Origin: Actinomycetota bacterium
Lineage (GTDB): Bacteria; Actinomycetota; Actinomycetes; Nanopelagicales; Nanopelagicaceae
Assembly (NCBI GenBank): GCA_005787575.1
Contig: SYAN01000052.1
Coordinates: forward strand, 1 to 42,652
DNA: 42,652 nucleotides
Reading direction: 5' to 3'
In this document: positions 33,303-41,912 of the stretch, piece by piece
How the letters are laid out: each line of letters opens with the position of its first letter
Position numbering within the stretch: position 1 is the stretch's first letter
Notes under the pieces: generated by a model
What the model saw: the letters and a program-made list of their open reading frames with translations, nothing else
Databases searched by the model: none
Told to the model about the DNA's origin: nothing
Made by a program: the position numbers and the translations under genes

Positions 33303-33330
33303 GCGGTATGAAAGCGGCGGTATGAAAGCG
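33303..33330 (+). repeat. 14-bp tandem duplication at a start codon, with a five-codon upstream ORF
   Basis: The unit GGCGGTATGAAAGC occurs twice in direct succession, so the ATG is duplicated one frame apart. The first ATG (33308) opens MKAAV and stops at the TGA of 33323-33325, which overlaps the second ATG (33322) as ATGA. Only the second ATG is in frame with the phosphodiesterase. Confidence 0.85.
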
Positions 33331-34452
33331 GCGGATGGTAGAAAGTCCTTTAAACCGGCTGACCTTTCCACTTCTATCTTCGCGTCGCTCGGTTTAGTCG
33401 GCGAATCGAATCTACTGGGCATCGAAAAGTCTCTCGGGCGTGAACTCTTCTTCCTTATTGATGGATTTGGAGATTTCATCTTCAAAGATTTCTCAGGGGA
33501 GATCCCTGCGCTCTCGAATCTTGAGGAATTCACGAGGCTCGAGGCCCACTTTCCTTCAACCACGGTTACAAACCTCACCAGCATCGGAACGGGGCGATAT
33601 CCCTGTGATCATGGAATGGTCGGCTACACGATGCGAATTCCATGGTCACAACCAGGAACCCCTGCTCTTCTCAACGGTTTGAAGTGGGACGAACGAATCG
33701 ATCCGCTGACCTGGCAAGAAGTACCGACTCTCTTCGAGCGAGCGCGTACTGAAGGTATCGATGTCTCTCATATCGCCTCCGCCCGATACGAGGGAAGCGG
33801 ATTCACTCGCGCTGCACTTCGCGGACCGAAATACCTTCCTGCCTCAACCGATGACGAGATTATGGCTGCTCTGCAAACTGCGACTAAAACAACTCCCTCC
33901 TTCACCTATCTGTACCTCAATGATGTTGATGATGCTGGTCATTCAACTGGAGTGGGTTCGAATCGTTGGAAGAGTGCGCTGGCGCGGGTGGATGGTCTCA
34001 TTGCACGAATCGCAAGAGAGTTGCCTTCTGGCACAAGGGTTTGGGTATCGGCCGATCACGGAATGATCAATGCTGGTGAGAAGGTCGTTATTGGCAAGGG
34101 AAACAATCTCCTTGATGAAGTAGAAATCCTGGGTGGAGAACCGCGCGCCCGAAATCTCTATCTCAAGCGTGAACCCGACGGTCTCGTCGATGAGAAAGTT
34201 ATTGCGCGAGTGAGGCAGCGTTGGGCTGAATTCTTTGGTGATCGGATAGAGATCCTGACACCAGAAGAGGGTTATGGCTCAAATCTGGGTCAAAGAGTGC
34301 GTTCAAGAATCGGGGAGATCATCATCGTCCCGAAGGATCAAACAATTTTGATCGAGTCTGAGCGAGAGGAAACTCAGATGAGAATGGTTGGCCATCATGG
34401 GTCAATCACCGAGGCAGAGCTTGAAATCCCGCTTAGGGTGATGAAGCTTTAG
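33322..34452 (+). CDS. Alkaline-phosphatase-superfamily phosphodiesterase (nucleotide pyrophosphatase-like)
   Basis: A 376-residue enzyme of the type I phosphodiesterase/nucleotide pyrophosphatase group. The metal-binding Asp47 lies in FFLIDGFGDF and the Thr nucleophile in FPSTTVTNLTSIGTG (residues 78-91). Further metal ligands are in YLNDVDDAGHSTG and VSADHGM, and the late GHHGS motif fits too. No signal peptide is evident, so it should be cytoplasmic. The frame is open to 33133, but that lies inside divergent psuG. ATG 33322 is used, in the second copy of the 14-bp duplication. It converges with sepH, overlapping its end by four bases. I recall the same pairing next to sepH in other actinobacteria. 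Confidence 0.85.
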   Translation: MKAADGRKSFKPADLSTSIFASLGLVGESNLLGIEKSLGRELFFLIDGFGDFIFKDFSGEIPALSNLEEFTRLEAHFPSTTVTNLTSIGTGRYPCDHGMVGYTMRIPWSQPGTPALLNGLKWDERIDPLTWQEVPTLFERARTEGIDVSHIASARYEGSGFTRAALRGPKYLPASTDDEIMAALQTATKTTPSFTYLYLNDVDDAGHSTGVGSNRWKSALARVDGLIARIARELPSGTRVWVSADHGMINAGEKVVIGKGNNLLDEVEILGGEPRARNLYLKREPDGLVDEKVIARVRQRWAEFFGDRIEILTPEEGYGSNLGQRVRSRIGEIIIVPKDQTILIESEREETQMRMVGHHGSITEAELEIPLRVMKL

Positions 34453-35333
34453 TTGTTTCCTTCAGGTCGCTTTCCACCAGGACCAAACATGATGTCATCC
34501 CAGGATGGAATCGAGATTTTGCGAGTGACGCCATCGCGTCTTGCATCACTTGGGATCTCATCAACTGCAGCTTGATCCTCGAAGATTTCATCGAGTTCCA
34601 GTTCGGCGGGCTTTTCCTCATCAAGGGAATCATTTGCGAATAATTCTTCAACCTCATCGGTGCTCTCGCTCTTGTCGATGGGATTACTTCTTATTGATAT
34701 GAGTCGGGGAGGAGTGGCGGTTTCACTCTCTGGGCGAAGAGTTCGAATCGTGGAATCAGTTCTATGTTGAAGGGGTTCTTCACCAAAAATCCATCGTGCG
34801 CCATCATCAAAACTTTTGAGGCTGCGCTTTACTTGATCGAAGGTCCATGAGGCCGAACCTTCGCCATCCCGTGTTGGGTAGTGCAATGTCAAGTGCCAAC
34901 TTCCGTCATCATTCCTGAAGGCATTCCACGAGGTTGCTTTCATTTCAACTCCTCGTGGCACAAGTCGTTCTGCAACTACCTCAAGGAGTGAAGGTTCACC
35001 TTTTCGAAGACTAACTTTCAGCGCGAGTGAGATGATGTAAGAACGTTCCTGAAGGATTGGCGCTGAGAATCTTTCGACCTTCTCAACTGAGACTCCGCCA
35101 CGCTCAGCAATTGACTCCATACTTTCACCTGCTCGAAGGCGGGCCTGGATCTCTTTGATGCTGATGGTTTCTTCTCGCACTTCATCCTCCGAAACGACTG
35201 CTGAGAGGCGTGGTTGATTGATCAAACTCTTGAGGTGGTCAGTAACCCGCAGGGAGTAGGAGTTGCCCTCGAGATCTAGCAGTTCTATTGAGTCGCCATC
35301 GCCACTGCGCCCGACTGTCCGTAAGTCCTTCAT
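34449..35333 (-). CDS. sepH: SepH cell-division protein (DUF3071)
   Basis: Actinobacterial FtsZ-binding protein that promotes Z-ring assembly; 294 residues. The N-terminal MKDLRTVGRSGDGDSIELLD through YSLRVTDHLKSLI is the DUF3071 opening. A helix-turn-helix follows at about residues 58-110 (EIQARLRAGESMESIAERGGVSVEKVERF), which in SepH mediates the FtsZ interaction. The remainder is acidic and low complexity, ending in a short conserved WDDIMFGPGGKR motif. The frame extends to 35651 but this crosses the divergent phosphatase gene, so ATG 35333 is used. No clear ribosome-binding site precedes it, so it may be leaderless. Confidence 0.9.
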   Translation of the reverse strand: MKDLRTVGRSGDGDSIELLDLEGNSYSLRVTDHLKSLINQPRLSAVVSEDEVREETISIKEIQARLRAGESMESIAERGGVSVEKVERFSAPILQERSYIISLALKVSLRKGEPSLLEVVAERLVPRGVEMKATSWNAFRNDDGSWHLTLHYPTRDGEGSASWTFDQVKRSLKSFDDGARWIFGEEPLQHRTDSTIRTLRPESETATPPRLISIRSNPIDKSESTDEVEELFANDSLDEEKPAELELDEIFEDQAAVDEIPSDARRDGVTRKISIPSWDDIMFGPGGKRPEGNN

Positions 35334-35360
35334 CGGAGCCAAGATTGCCACAGGAGTATG

Positions 35361-35372
35361 GCCACATGTGGC
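35361..35372. promoter_or_regulatory. 12-bp palindrome between sepH and the inositol-phosphatase gene
   Basis: GCCACATGTGGC is perfectly symmetric and sits in the centre of the 58-bp divergent gap, where both promoters must lie. It could be an operator, but a 12-bp palindrome is not rare enough to be conclusive. Confidence 0.3.
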
Positions 35373-35391
35373 ATCGTGAAAGGATGTCGCA

Positions 35392-36141
35392 ATGGATCTG
35401 CTCACGCTGGCTCTTGAGAGCGCAACCGCAGCAGGAGAAATCCTCATGGATCGTCCCTCGGCATTTGAAATTTCGACCAAATCATCCGCAATCGATATTG
35501 CTACACAGATGGATGAAGCCGCCGAGCGCTTGATTGTCGAGCGCATTATTGGCGCCAGACCTGGTGATGCGATTGTCGGAGAAGAGGGCGCGAAGGTGCT
35601 GGGCAGTTCAGGAATTAGATGGGTCATTGATCCACTTGATGGAACAGTCAACTATCTCTATGGGCTTCCAGGATGGTGTGTCTCGGTAGCAGCAAAGGAT
35701 GAGAACGGCTCTTTAGTCGGAGTAGTCCATGCGCCAACCCTGGGGATGACCTGGCAAGCAGAGCGTGGTGGCGGCGCATTTCTCAATGGAAAGAAGATCA
35801 AAGCCTCGCAAGTTTCAAGACTTGATGAAGCTCTCATCGCAACAGGATTCTCATACTCTCGTGAAGTCAGGCAGGGACAAGCCGAGGCAATGCGGAAGTT
35901 AATTCCACTCTGCCGAGATATAAGAAGGTTAGGTGCTGCTGCGGTTGATCTCTGTCATCTTGCATCGGGTGGAGTGGATGCGTATTTCGAAGTTGGTTTG
36001 AAGGAGTGGGATCTGGCTGCAGGCGCACTTATCGCGACAGAAGCAGGAGCGCTTGTGACAGGAGGCGAGAGTGATGAAGTTATGGTCATTGCTGCAAATC
36101 CAAAGCTTCATCAGCTCATTCAAGATTTCCTCAACCTTTGA
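35392..36141 (+). CDS. Inositol-monophosphatase-family phosphatase
   Basis: Mg-dependent sugar-phosphate phosphatase, 249 residues. The metal-binding Glu64 is in VGEEG, Asp80 and Asp83 in WVIDPLDGTVNYLYG, and the third site is WDLAAGALIATEAGA near the C-terminus. All family residues are present. Substrates in this family include inositol 1-phosphate, NADP, histidinol phosphate and fructose 1,6-bisphosphate, and sequence alone does not choose between them. In actinobacteria inositol lipid or histidinol phosphate roles are plausible. ATG 35392 is supported by GAAAGGA 7 bp upstream. The gene is divergent from sepH and 122 bp upstream of rplS. Confidence 0.9.
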   Translation: MDLLTLALESATAAGEILMDRPSAFEISTKSSAIDIATQMDEAAERLIVERIIGARPGDAIVGEEGAKVLGSSGIRWVIDPLDGTVNYLYGLPGWCVSVAAKDENGSLVGVVHAPTLGMTWQAERGGGAFLNGKKIKASQVSRLDEALIATGFSYSREVRQGQAEAMRKLIPLCRDIRRLGAAAVDLCHLASGGVDAYFEVGLKEWDLAAGALIATEAGALVTGGESDEVMVIAANPKLHQLIQDFLNL

Positions 36142-36263
36142 AGTGCTGAAATAGGGCCATTTTCGGGCGGATTCGCGCTCGGAGCCTCGGCTGTGGCAAG
36201 ATACGCGGGCTCTAGACCCTGATATCGGGTCACTTCAATAAGCGTGGAAAAGAAGAGGTTCTC

Positions 36264-36773
36264 ATGAATGTCCTAGACAAGATCGATGTCGCTACTTTGC
36301 GCAAGGACGTTCCCGCTTTCCGTGCCGGAGATGAATTGAAAGTTCACGTGCGAGTTATCGAAGGTAACAAGAGTCGAGTCCAGGTCTTCCAGGGCGTCGT
36401 CATCGCCCGTCAAGGGTCCGGTGTCCGCGAGACCTTCACCGTTCGAAAGATCTCCTACGGCGTAGGTGTTGAGAGAATTTTCCCGGTTCATGCACCAGTC
36501 ATCGAGAAGATCGAAGTCGTTCGTCGCGGTGAAGTTCGACGAGCAAAGCTCTACTTCCTTCGAGATCTCCGTGGCAAGGCGGCGAAGATTCGTGAACGGC
36601 GAGGCGCTGAGGAACTCGTGCCTTCGACAGGCGCTGCAGTAACCGAAGAAGAAGTGAAGGCAGTTCTTGATGAGGTTCCTGCACTGGAAACCAACGAAGA
36701 AGTCGCTGAAGTCGCTGAAGTCGCTACTGAGCCAGCTACCGATCAATCCCAGGCCGAAGAAACAAAAGCGTAA
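36264..36773 (+). CDS. rplS: 50S ribosomal protein L19 with acidic C-terminal extension
   Basis: Large-subunit protein at the 30S-50S interface. Residues 1 to about 113 are standard L19 ([63 protein letters not shown]). A tail of some 55 residues, rich in Glu, Ala and Val and probably disordered, follows; its DNA contains three tandem GAAGTCGCT units (36699-36725). The start has a strong AAAAGAAGAGG ribosome-binding site. The usual partners trmD and rimM are not upstream; an inositol phosphatase is. A small hairpin GACCC/GGGTC (36215-36231) lies in the leader. It heads a co-directional run through era. Confidence 0.95.
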   Translation: MNVLDKIDVATLRKDVPAFRAGDELKVHVRVIEGNKSRVQVFQGVVIARQGSGVRETFTVRKISYGVGVERIFPVHAPVIEKIEVVRRGEVRRAKLYFLRDLRGKAAKIRERRGAEELVPSTGAAVTEEEVKAVLDEVPALETNEEVAEVAEVATEPATDQSQAEETKA

Positions 36774-36827
36774 TCTTCCTCTTTAGTCGGCTTTGAGTAG
36801 ACGAGAAGGGGTCGTACCGTAGGGGAC

Positions 36828-37523
36828 ATGGCCAAAGAAAAGCGCGGTTCACTTGTACGTGAATTCCCGATGCTTGTGGTCGTTGCAGTCATCGTATCCA
36901 TCATCATCAAGACTTTCTTAGTTCAGTTCTTCTATATTCCCTCAGGATCAATGGAGAACACCCTGCTCATCAATGACCGAGTTGCAGTCAATAAACTGGG
37001 CGCATTCTTCACGGATATCAAACGTGGTGAAGTGGTGGTCTTTCGAGATACCGCAGGTTGGCTCACTCCCGAGTCGGTGGAGACCGGAAGCAGGGTCCGC
37101 GATCGATTCAAATCCGCACTCGTCTTCATTGGGATTCTTCCTGACCCGGCAAAGCAATATTTGATCAAGCGCGTGATTGGAGTCGGTGGCGACCGAGTGG
37201 TCTGTTGTGATGCAGATAAGAGGCTGACCGTCAACGGAGTTGCTGTCGATGAGCCATACATATTCCCGGGCGATCTAGCGAGCAATTCCGATTTCGATGT
37301 CACGGTGCCAGAGGGTTTTATCTGGGTGATGGGCGATCATCGTGGTGCAAGCGCTGATTCGCGTTTTCACACCGATGATGCCAATAAGGGATTTGTCCCG
37401 CTGGATGCCGTAACAGGGCGTGCCTTCGCGGTCGTTTGGCCTATCAAGAATTTCACATTCCTCTCATCCCATAAAGGATTAGTTGGGCAGGGCGCTACCC
37501 CCACGCCAAGCAGAGATAAATAA
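36828..37523 (+). CDS. lepB: Signal peptidase I
   Basis: Membrane-bound serine/lysine protease that removes signal peptides from exported proteins; 231 residues. One transmembrane helix at about residues 14-33 is followed by the catalytic Ser41 in IPSGSMENTL and the general base Lys114 in YLIKRVIGVGGD. The late GDHRGASADSR motif is box E. The catalytic domain should lie outside the membrane. The distance between the catalytic boxes is slightly enlarged by an insertion near residues 75-100. It follows rplS by 54 bp and precedes rnhB by 22 bp, a conserved actinobacterial order. Confidence 0.95.
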   Translation: MAKEKRGSLVREFPMLVVVAVIVSIIIKTFLVQFFYIPSGSMENTLLINDRVAVNKLGAFFTDIKRGEVVVFRDTAGWLTPESVETGSRVRDRFKSALVFIGILPDPAKQYLIKRVIGVGGDRVVCCDADKRLTVNGVAVDEPYIFPGDLASNSDFDVTVPEGFIWVMGDHRGASADSRFHTDDANKGFVPLDAVTGRAFAVVWPIKNFTFLSSHKGLVGQGATPTPSRDK

Positions 37524-37545
37524 AGTGACGGTCGGTTAGTTCACA

Positions 37546-38172
37546 ATGATCGAAACATCGCTCTTCGCGCAGGGTTTTGGTCTTATAGCGGGAGTTGATG
37601 AAGCTGGCCGTGGCGCTTGCGCCGGACCACTCGTCGCTGCATCTGTGGCGATTGATGAGAGTTCACCACTCCTTCAACGTGAGGCCCTCGATAGTAAGAA
37701 ATTCAAAGCTGCTCAACGCGAGGAACTTTTTGATCTGATCATGGCAACTTCCAAGGCCACACATGTCGTCGCGGTAAGTTCGCAAGATATCGATTGCTTC
37801 GGGTTACAGGCGATGAATATCTCAGCAATGAGGAGAGCGGTGGCAGGGCTAGGAATTGATGTCGATTACCTGATTAGCGATGGATATCCAGTCACTGGAG
37901 TGAACATGCCAACCCTTGCGATGTTCAAGGGAGATTCACTTTCTGTGGCAGTTGGCGCCGCTTCAATCATCGCAAAGGTGACAAGGGATCGAATCATGAT
38001 GGAGATGGAAGAGAGATTTCCCGGCTATGGATTTGGCTCTCACAAAGGTTATTCCTCAGCCGTGCATATGAAAGCAATCGCTGATTTAGGAGTCACTGAG
38101 ATTCACCGAACCTCCTATCGAAATGTTGCAGAGCTGGTTCAGATGAAGAGTGAAATCCACAATCAGATTTGA
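37546..38172 (+). CDS. rnhB: Ribonuclease HII
   Basis: Endonuclease that removes ribonucleotides and RNA from RNA/DNA hybrids; 208 residues. Catalytic Asp18 and Glu19 sit in [20 protein letters not shown], followed by DSKKF and the later catalytic Asp in [18 protein letters not shown] and HKGYSSAVH complete the family pattern. It is part of the lepB-rnhB-yraN-yifB-dprA order. Confidence 0.95.
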   Translation: MIETSLFAQGFGLIAGVDEAGRGACAGPLVAASVAIDESSPLLQREALDSKKFKAAQREELFDLIMATSKATHVVAVSSQDIDCFGLQAMNISAMRRAVAGLGIDVDYLISDGYPVTGVNMPTLAMFKGDSLSVAVGAASIIAKVTRDRIMMEMEERFPGYGFGSHKGYSSAVHMKAIADLGVTEIHRTSYRNVAELVQMKSEIHNQI

Positions 38173-38229
38173 TACACATTCGAGGTAGCTAAGTATTTGT
38201 TGATGCAGTGATATCGCCATCATCTGCAG

Positions 38230-38592
38230 GTGGCAAAGAGTGATAAAGCAGCACTTCTTGGAATCCTTGGTGAGCGACTAGCAGAGAGTTACTTGCTTCA
38301 CCGTCATTATCGGGTCATTGAGCGAAATTGGCGAGGGGCTCACGGCGAGATAGATCTTGTGGTTACCGCCCCGGATGGCGAACTGGTCATAGTTGAGGTG
38401 AAGGCGCGATCAAGTGGCCGGTTTGGAAGCGCAATAGAAGCGATTGATAGCGAAAAATTGCGACGTCTTCATCTCTTGGCTCGGCAATGGTGCATCGAGC
38501 ACGGGATCCGCATGGAATATCGGATTGATGTAATCGCACTCGATGATTTTTCGCTACCGAAAATCTCTCACCGAGTCGGGGTGAAAGCGTGA
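38230..38592 (+). CDS. YraN family (UPF0102) endonuclease-like protein
   Basis: A 120-residue protein of the restriction-endonuclease-like fold. GERLAESYL, NWRGAHGEIDLVV and VIVEVKARSSGRFG give the Glu, Asp and Glu-X-Lys catalytic pattern of the family. Its biological role is not established; a link to DNA uptake or recombination is suggested by its constant place between rnhB and yifB/dprA. The start is GTG 38230 without a clear ribosome-binding site. Its TGA overlaps the yifB GTG. Confidence 0.88.
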   Translation: MAKSDKAALLGILGERLAESYLLHRHYRVIERNWRGAHGEIDLVVTAPDGELVIVEVKARSSGRFGSAIEAIDSEKLRRLHLLARQWCIEHGIRMEYRIDVIALDDFSLPKISHRVGVKA

Positions 38593-40130
38593 TTGCCACG
38601 GTGAAGTCACTTGTTCTCACAGGCCTCGCTGGTGAGGTGATGACGATCGAGGTAGATATCCAAGATGGACTCCCAGCTTTTCTGCTTCTTGGATTGCCTG
38701 ATTCATCTCTACAAGAATCGAGAGATCGAGTACGAAGCGCACTTGTGAATTCTGGTTTTCGGTGGCCTCAATCTCGTGTCACCGTCTCGTTGACACCTGC
38801 GGGAATACCCAAGCGAGGATCGAGCTTTGACCTACCGATTGCTGTTGCGATATTGATAGCACAAGGAGTAATTCCACAAGAGTCGGTAGCGGGGCGATTA
38901 CTCCTTGGCGAACTCTCACTCGATGGGAGAGTGCGATCAAGTAGGGGACTGGTTGCATCGATGATTGCCGCTCATCAGTGCGGAATCGTTGAAGTGATAA
39001 TTTCCAACGAGAGCAGAGCTCTCACAACTTTGATTCCTGAAGTTAGTGCTTATCTGGTCAGTGATCTTCGTGAAGTAGTTTCGTTCCTTTCAACCGGGGT
39101 GAGACCCGAATCCCTCTTTTCTTCCGCGCAACTCCACAGCATCGAGAGTCTCCCACGGGATTCGAAACTCGATTTCAGCGAAGTAGCTGGGCAGGAGGAC
39201 GCGATTGCGGCTCTAGTCGCGGCCGCTGCTGGCCACCACCATGTATTGATGATTGGTCCGCCTGGCACTGGCAAAACGATGCTCGCTGAACGGATGGTGA
39301 CGATTATGCCGAAACTTTCCCGCGAGGAGATCCTGGAGATTAATGCGATCCACTCAATAACTTCAGGTGACAAAAGAGTTATGACCGAAGTTCCTTTCGT
39401 TGCGCCGCATCACACCATGACAAGAGCAGCATTGATTGGTGGTGGCTCCCATCAAGTAAAGCCGGGGGCGATCTCACTTGCTCATCGCGGAATCCTTTTC
39501 ATCGATGAAGCCCCAGAATGTGATGCAGGAACTCTCGACTCGCTTCGCGAGCCCATGGAATCTGGCGAGATCACCATCGCACGCGCAAGCGGTAGAGAGA
39601 CTTTTCCTGCTGACTTCCTTCTAGTCCTTGCTGCTAATCCCTGCCCATGTGGTCGACTCTTCGGAAAAGGTCGTAGCTGCACGTGCAGCTCGCTTCAAGT
39701 GAGAAGGTACGCCGAGCGATTGAGTGGTCCGCTCCTTGATCGGATTGACGTGGTCATTAATGTCGAAGCGATAGGGCGTCTAGCCTTCACTTCAGCTTCT
39801 GGCAGTTCATCATCAGAGCTGCGGACTCTGGTCTCAACTGCGAGAGAGAAAGCACGAGAGCGTTTCAAAGATGAGAGCTTCTCTATCAACTCGAAGATCC
39901 CAAGTGAACTTCTCAAGAGTCGCTATCGGCCGGAGCGCAAAGCGCTCACTCATCTCTTGGATCAACTCGATGAAGGAAGTATCAGCGCCCGTGGTTTCCA
40001 TAGAGTATTGAGACTAGCCTGGACTTTCGCTGATCTTGGTACGGTGACGACTCCTGGCGTAGACGAAGTGGAGAGCGCTTTAGCAATGCGCTCAGATTTC
40101 CTCGCCGCAACTATCGCTACCTTACGATGA
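38589..40130 (+). CDS. YifB/ComM-family Mg-chelatase-like AAA+ ATPase
   Basis: A 513-residue AAA+ protein. The N-terminal ChlI-type domain begins VKSLVLTGLAGEVMTIEVDIQDGLPAF. Walker A GPPGTGKTMLAERM is near residues 218-231 and Walker B GILFIDEAPE near 302. ANPCPCG and the cysteine cluster after it are typical, and a C-terminal Mg-chelatase domain ends the protein. In Vibrio the homologue ComM helps branch migration during natural transformation. Neighbouring dprA supports a DNA-processing role. The gene starts with GTG overlapping the yraN stop (GTGA) and ends with ATGA into dprA. Confidence 0.93.
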   Translation: MIATVKSLVLTGLAGEVMTIEVDIQDGLPAFLLLGLPDSSLQESRDRVRSALVNSGFRWPQSRVTVSLTPAGIPKRGSSFDLPIAVAILIAQGVIPQESVAGRLLLGELSLDGRVRSSRGLVASMIAAHQCGIVEVIISNESRALTTLIPEVSAYLVSDLREVVSFLSTGVRPESLFSSAQLHSIESLPRDSKLDFSEVAGQEDAIAALVAAAAGHHHVLMIGPPGTGKTMLAERMVTIMPKLSREEILEINAIHSITSGDKRVMTEVPFVAPHHTMTRAALIGGGSHQVKPGAISLAHRGILFIDEAPECDAGTLDSLREPMESGEITIARASGRETFPADFLLVLAANPCPCGRLFGKGRSCTCSSLQVRRYAERLSGPLLDRIDVVINVEAIGRLAFTSASGSSSSELRTLVSTAREKARERFKDESFSINSKIPSELLKSRYRPERKALTHLLDQLDEGSISARGFHRVLRLAWTFADLGTVTTPGVDEVESALAMRSDFLAATIATLR

Positions 40131-41014
40131 CTAGTTTTGGGAGTGGAAACTCTGCGGTACGTGAAGCGAGGCTACAACTCTTTGAAATATCTCTGCCAGG
40201 AGATAAGAGACTGGCAAGAATGATCACTGAGACGGGCGTGCTTGAGAGCAGGGATCGCCTGCATCGCGAATGCGATCTCAGTGAGCCTGAAGAGATTCAA
40301 TCGCGGATTGAATCAGTTGGTGCATCTTTCATAACCCCAGAGGACCAAGAGTGGCCAACGGGACTCAATGATCTTGTTGTTACACCAATCGGGCTAGTAA
40401 TTCGTGGTTCCTTAACGTGCAACTCATCAATTGCGATAGTGGGCACTCGAAATCCCTCGAGTTATGGCACACGGACAGCTCGTTCATTCGCATCAGGAAT
40501 AGTCGATCATGGATTCACAGTGATCAGTGGTGGCGCACTCGGAATCGACACTGCTGCACATCAAGGTGCCCTCGACAATGGAGGCAGAACAATCGCAGTT
40601 CTTGCGGGAGGAATAGACCTCGACTATCCAGCCAGCAATGCGAAGCTCTTCAAAGAAATTGCAGACACTGGGGCCCTGCTCAGTGAAGTGATGCCGGGGA
40701 TAGCTGCAAGACCCGAGCGATTTCTCACTCGCAATAGATTGATTGCGGCGATCGCCAGTTCGACCATCGTGGTTGAAGCGGCATATCGGAGCGGATCACT
40801 TCGAACCGCTCGAGACGCTGCCGAGTTGTTGCGACCAGTGATGGCAGTTCCAGGTCCAATAACTTCGCCTCTGAGTGAAGGCTGTCATCAGTTGATTGCC
40901 GATAGAGCAGCCGAGATCATCACCTCGCTCTCGGATCTTCTCGAGCTAGTGGAACCGTGGCGGAGCGAGACCCCTACAGTTGGCTCGTGTTCAAGTCCGG
41001 ATTCGTCGCCGTAA
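40127..41014 (+). CDS. dprA: DNA processing protein DprA
   Basis: Loads RecA onto incoming single-stranded DNA in transformable bacteria; 295 residues. The Rossmann-like core reads AIVGTRNPSSYGTRTARSFA, ISGGALGIDTAAHQGAL, VLAGGIDLDYPASN and FLTRNRLIAAIASSTIVVEAAYRSGSLRTAR, all diagnostic. The N-terminal SAM-like part is short, and the C-terminal winged-helix domain of some DprA proteins is absent, the protein ending about 35 residues after VPGPI...EGCHQLI. The start overlaps yifB as ATGA, and the 3' end overlaps the era frame by up to 58 bp. Confidence 0.93.
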   Translation: MTSFGSGNSAVREARLQLFEISLPGDKRLARMITETGVLESRDRLHRECDLSEPEEIQSRIESVGASFITPEDQEWPTGLNDLVVTPIGLVIRGSLTCNSSIAIVGTRNPSSYGTRTARSFASGIVDHGFTVISGGALGIDTAAHQGALDNGGRTIAVLAGGIDLDYPASNAKLFKEIADTGALLSEVMPGIAARPERFLTRNRLIAAIASSTIVVEAAYRSGSLRTARDAAELLRPVMAVPGPITSPLSEGCHQLIADRAAEIITSLSDLLELVEPWRSETPTVGSCSSPDSSP

Positions 41015-41892
41015 TCGGCCGACCGAACTCTGGAAAGTCCACACTGATAAACGCCCTAGTCGGCAAGAAGGTAACGATCACTTCACACCATCCAAATACG
41101 ACGAGGAATGCTATCCGAGCGATTCTTAATACTGATTCTTACCAGGCAGTCCTAGTCGATACCCCAGGAATTCATAAGCCACAGACAGCGCTCGGTAGCC
41201 AACTCAACTCAATCGCTAAAGAGTCGACTGATTCGGTCGACATCGTGGTCTTCACCATCGCAGCCAATGAAAAGGTGGGGAAAGGCGACAACTTCGTGGT
41301 GCGCTCTATCGCCCAGAATTCTTCGGCGAAACGATTCTGCGTCGTTACGAAGATTGATACAGCTTCGAAGGATCGAATTCTCACGGCGCTTGCGGAAGCA
41401 GCCAAACTTGCCAATGACCATGGTTTCACTTGGGATGAGATCATTCCGGTTTCGGCGATTAAGGGTGAACAAGTTTGGATTCTCACTGATTTGATTGAGC
41501 GAAATCTCCCAGAGGGCCCTGCCTATTACCCGGCTGAGACTCTCGTAGACCTTGAGATCAGTGAGCGAATTGCCGAGATCATCCGAGAGGCGACGATTGC
41601 GGGCACACTTCAAGAACTCCCACATTCCATCGCTGTCGTTGTCAATGAGATCACCGAGCGAAATGATCAGCTCACTGCGATTGATGCGACTATTTTTGTC
41701 GAACGTGAAAGCCAGAAGGGAATAATCGTTGGGCGCGCAGGAGCCAATATCAAGGCGATAGGGAGCGCAGTCCGACCAGCAATCGAAGGACTCATCGGAA
41801 AGAAAATATTTCTTGGTCTCAATGTCTCTGTAGCTAATAACTGGCAACGAGATGCGAAGGCGCTTCGAAAACTTGGAATCGTGAAGGAATAA
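40957..41892 (+). CDS. era: GTPase Era
   Basis: Essential-type GTPase that binds 16S rRNA and helps 30S assembly; 311 residues. G1 is GRPNSGKST (residues 21-29), G2 the HPNTTRNAI segment, G3 DTPG, G4 TKID and G5 SAIKG. The C-terminal KH domain has ESQKGIIVGRAGANIKAIG. The start is GTG 40957, which overlaps dprA by 58 bp; GTG 40987 would cut the overlap to 28 bp and also fits family starts. Era is more usually found behind ybeY, so its position after dprA, coupled by overlap, is less common. Confidence 0.94.
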   Translation: MAERDPYSWLVFKSGFVAVIGRPNSGKSTLINALVGKKVTITSHHPNTTRNAIRAILNTDSYQAVLVDTPGIHKPQTALGSQLNSIAKESTDSVDIVVFTIAANEKVGKGDNFVVRSIAQNSSAKRFCVVTKIDTASKDRILTALAEAAKLANDHGFTWDEIIPVSAIKGEQVWILTDLIERNLPEGPAYYPAETLVDLEISERIAEIIREATIAGTLQELPHSIAVVVNEITERNDQLTAIDATIFVERESQKGIIVGRAGANIKAIGSAVRPAIEGLIGKKIFLGLNVSVANNWQRDAKALRKLGIVKE

Positions 41893-41912
41893 AGGCGAAG
41901 AGGAAGTCGGGA

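Noticed and set aside
33133-33321. 63-codon extension of the phosphodiesterase
   Set aside because: It lies antisense within psuG and has no family similarity; the in-frame ATG at 33322 is the plausible start.
35334-35651. 106-codon extension of sepH
   Set aside because: It runs antisense through the inositol-phosphatase gene; DUF3071 proteins begin at the MKDL motif.
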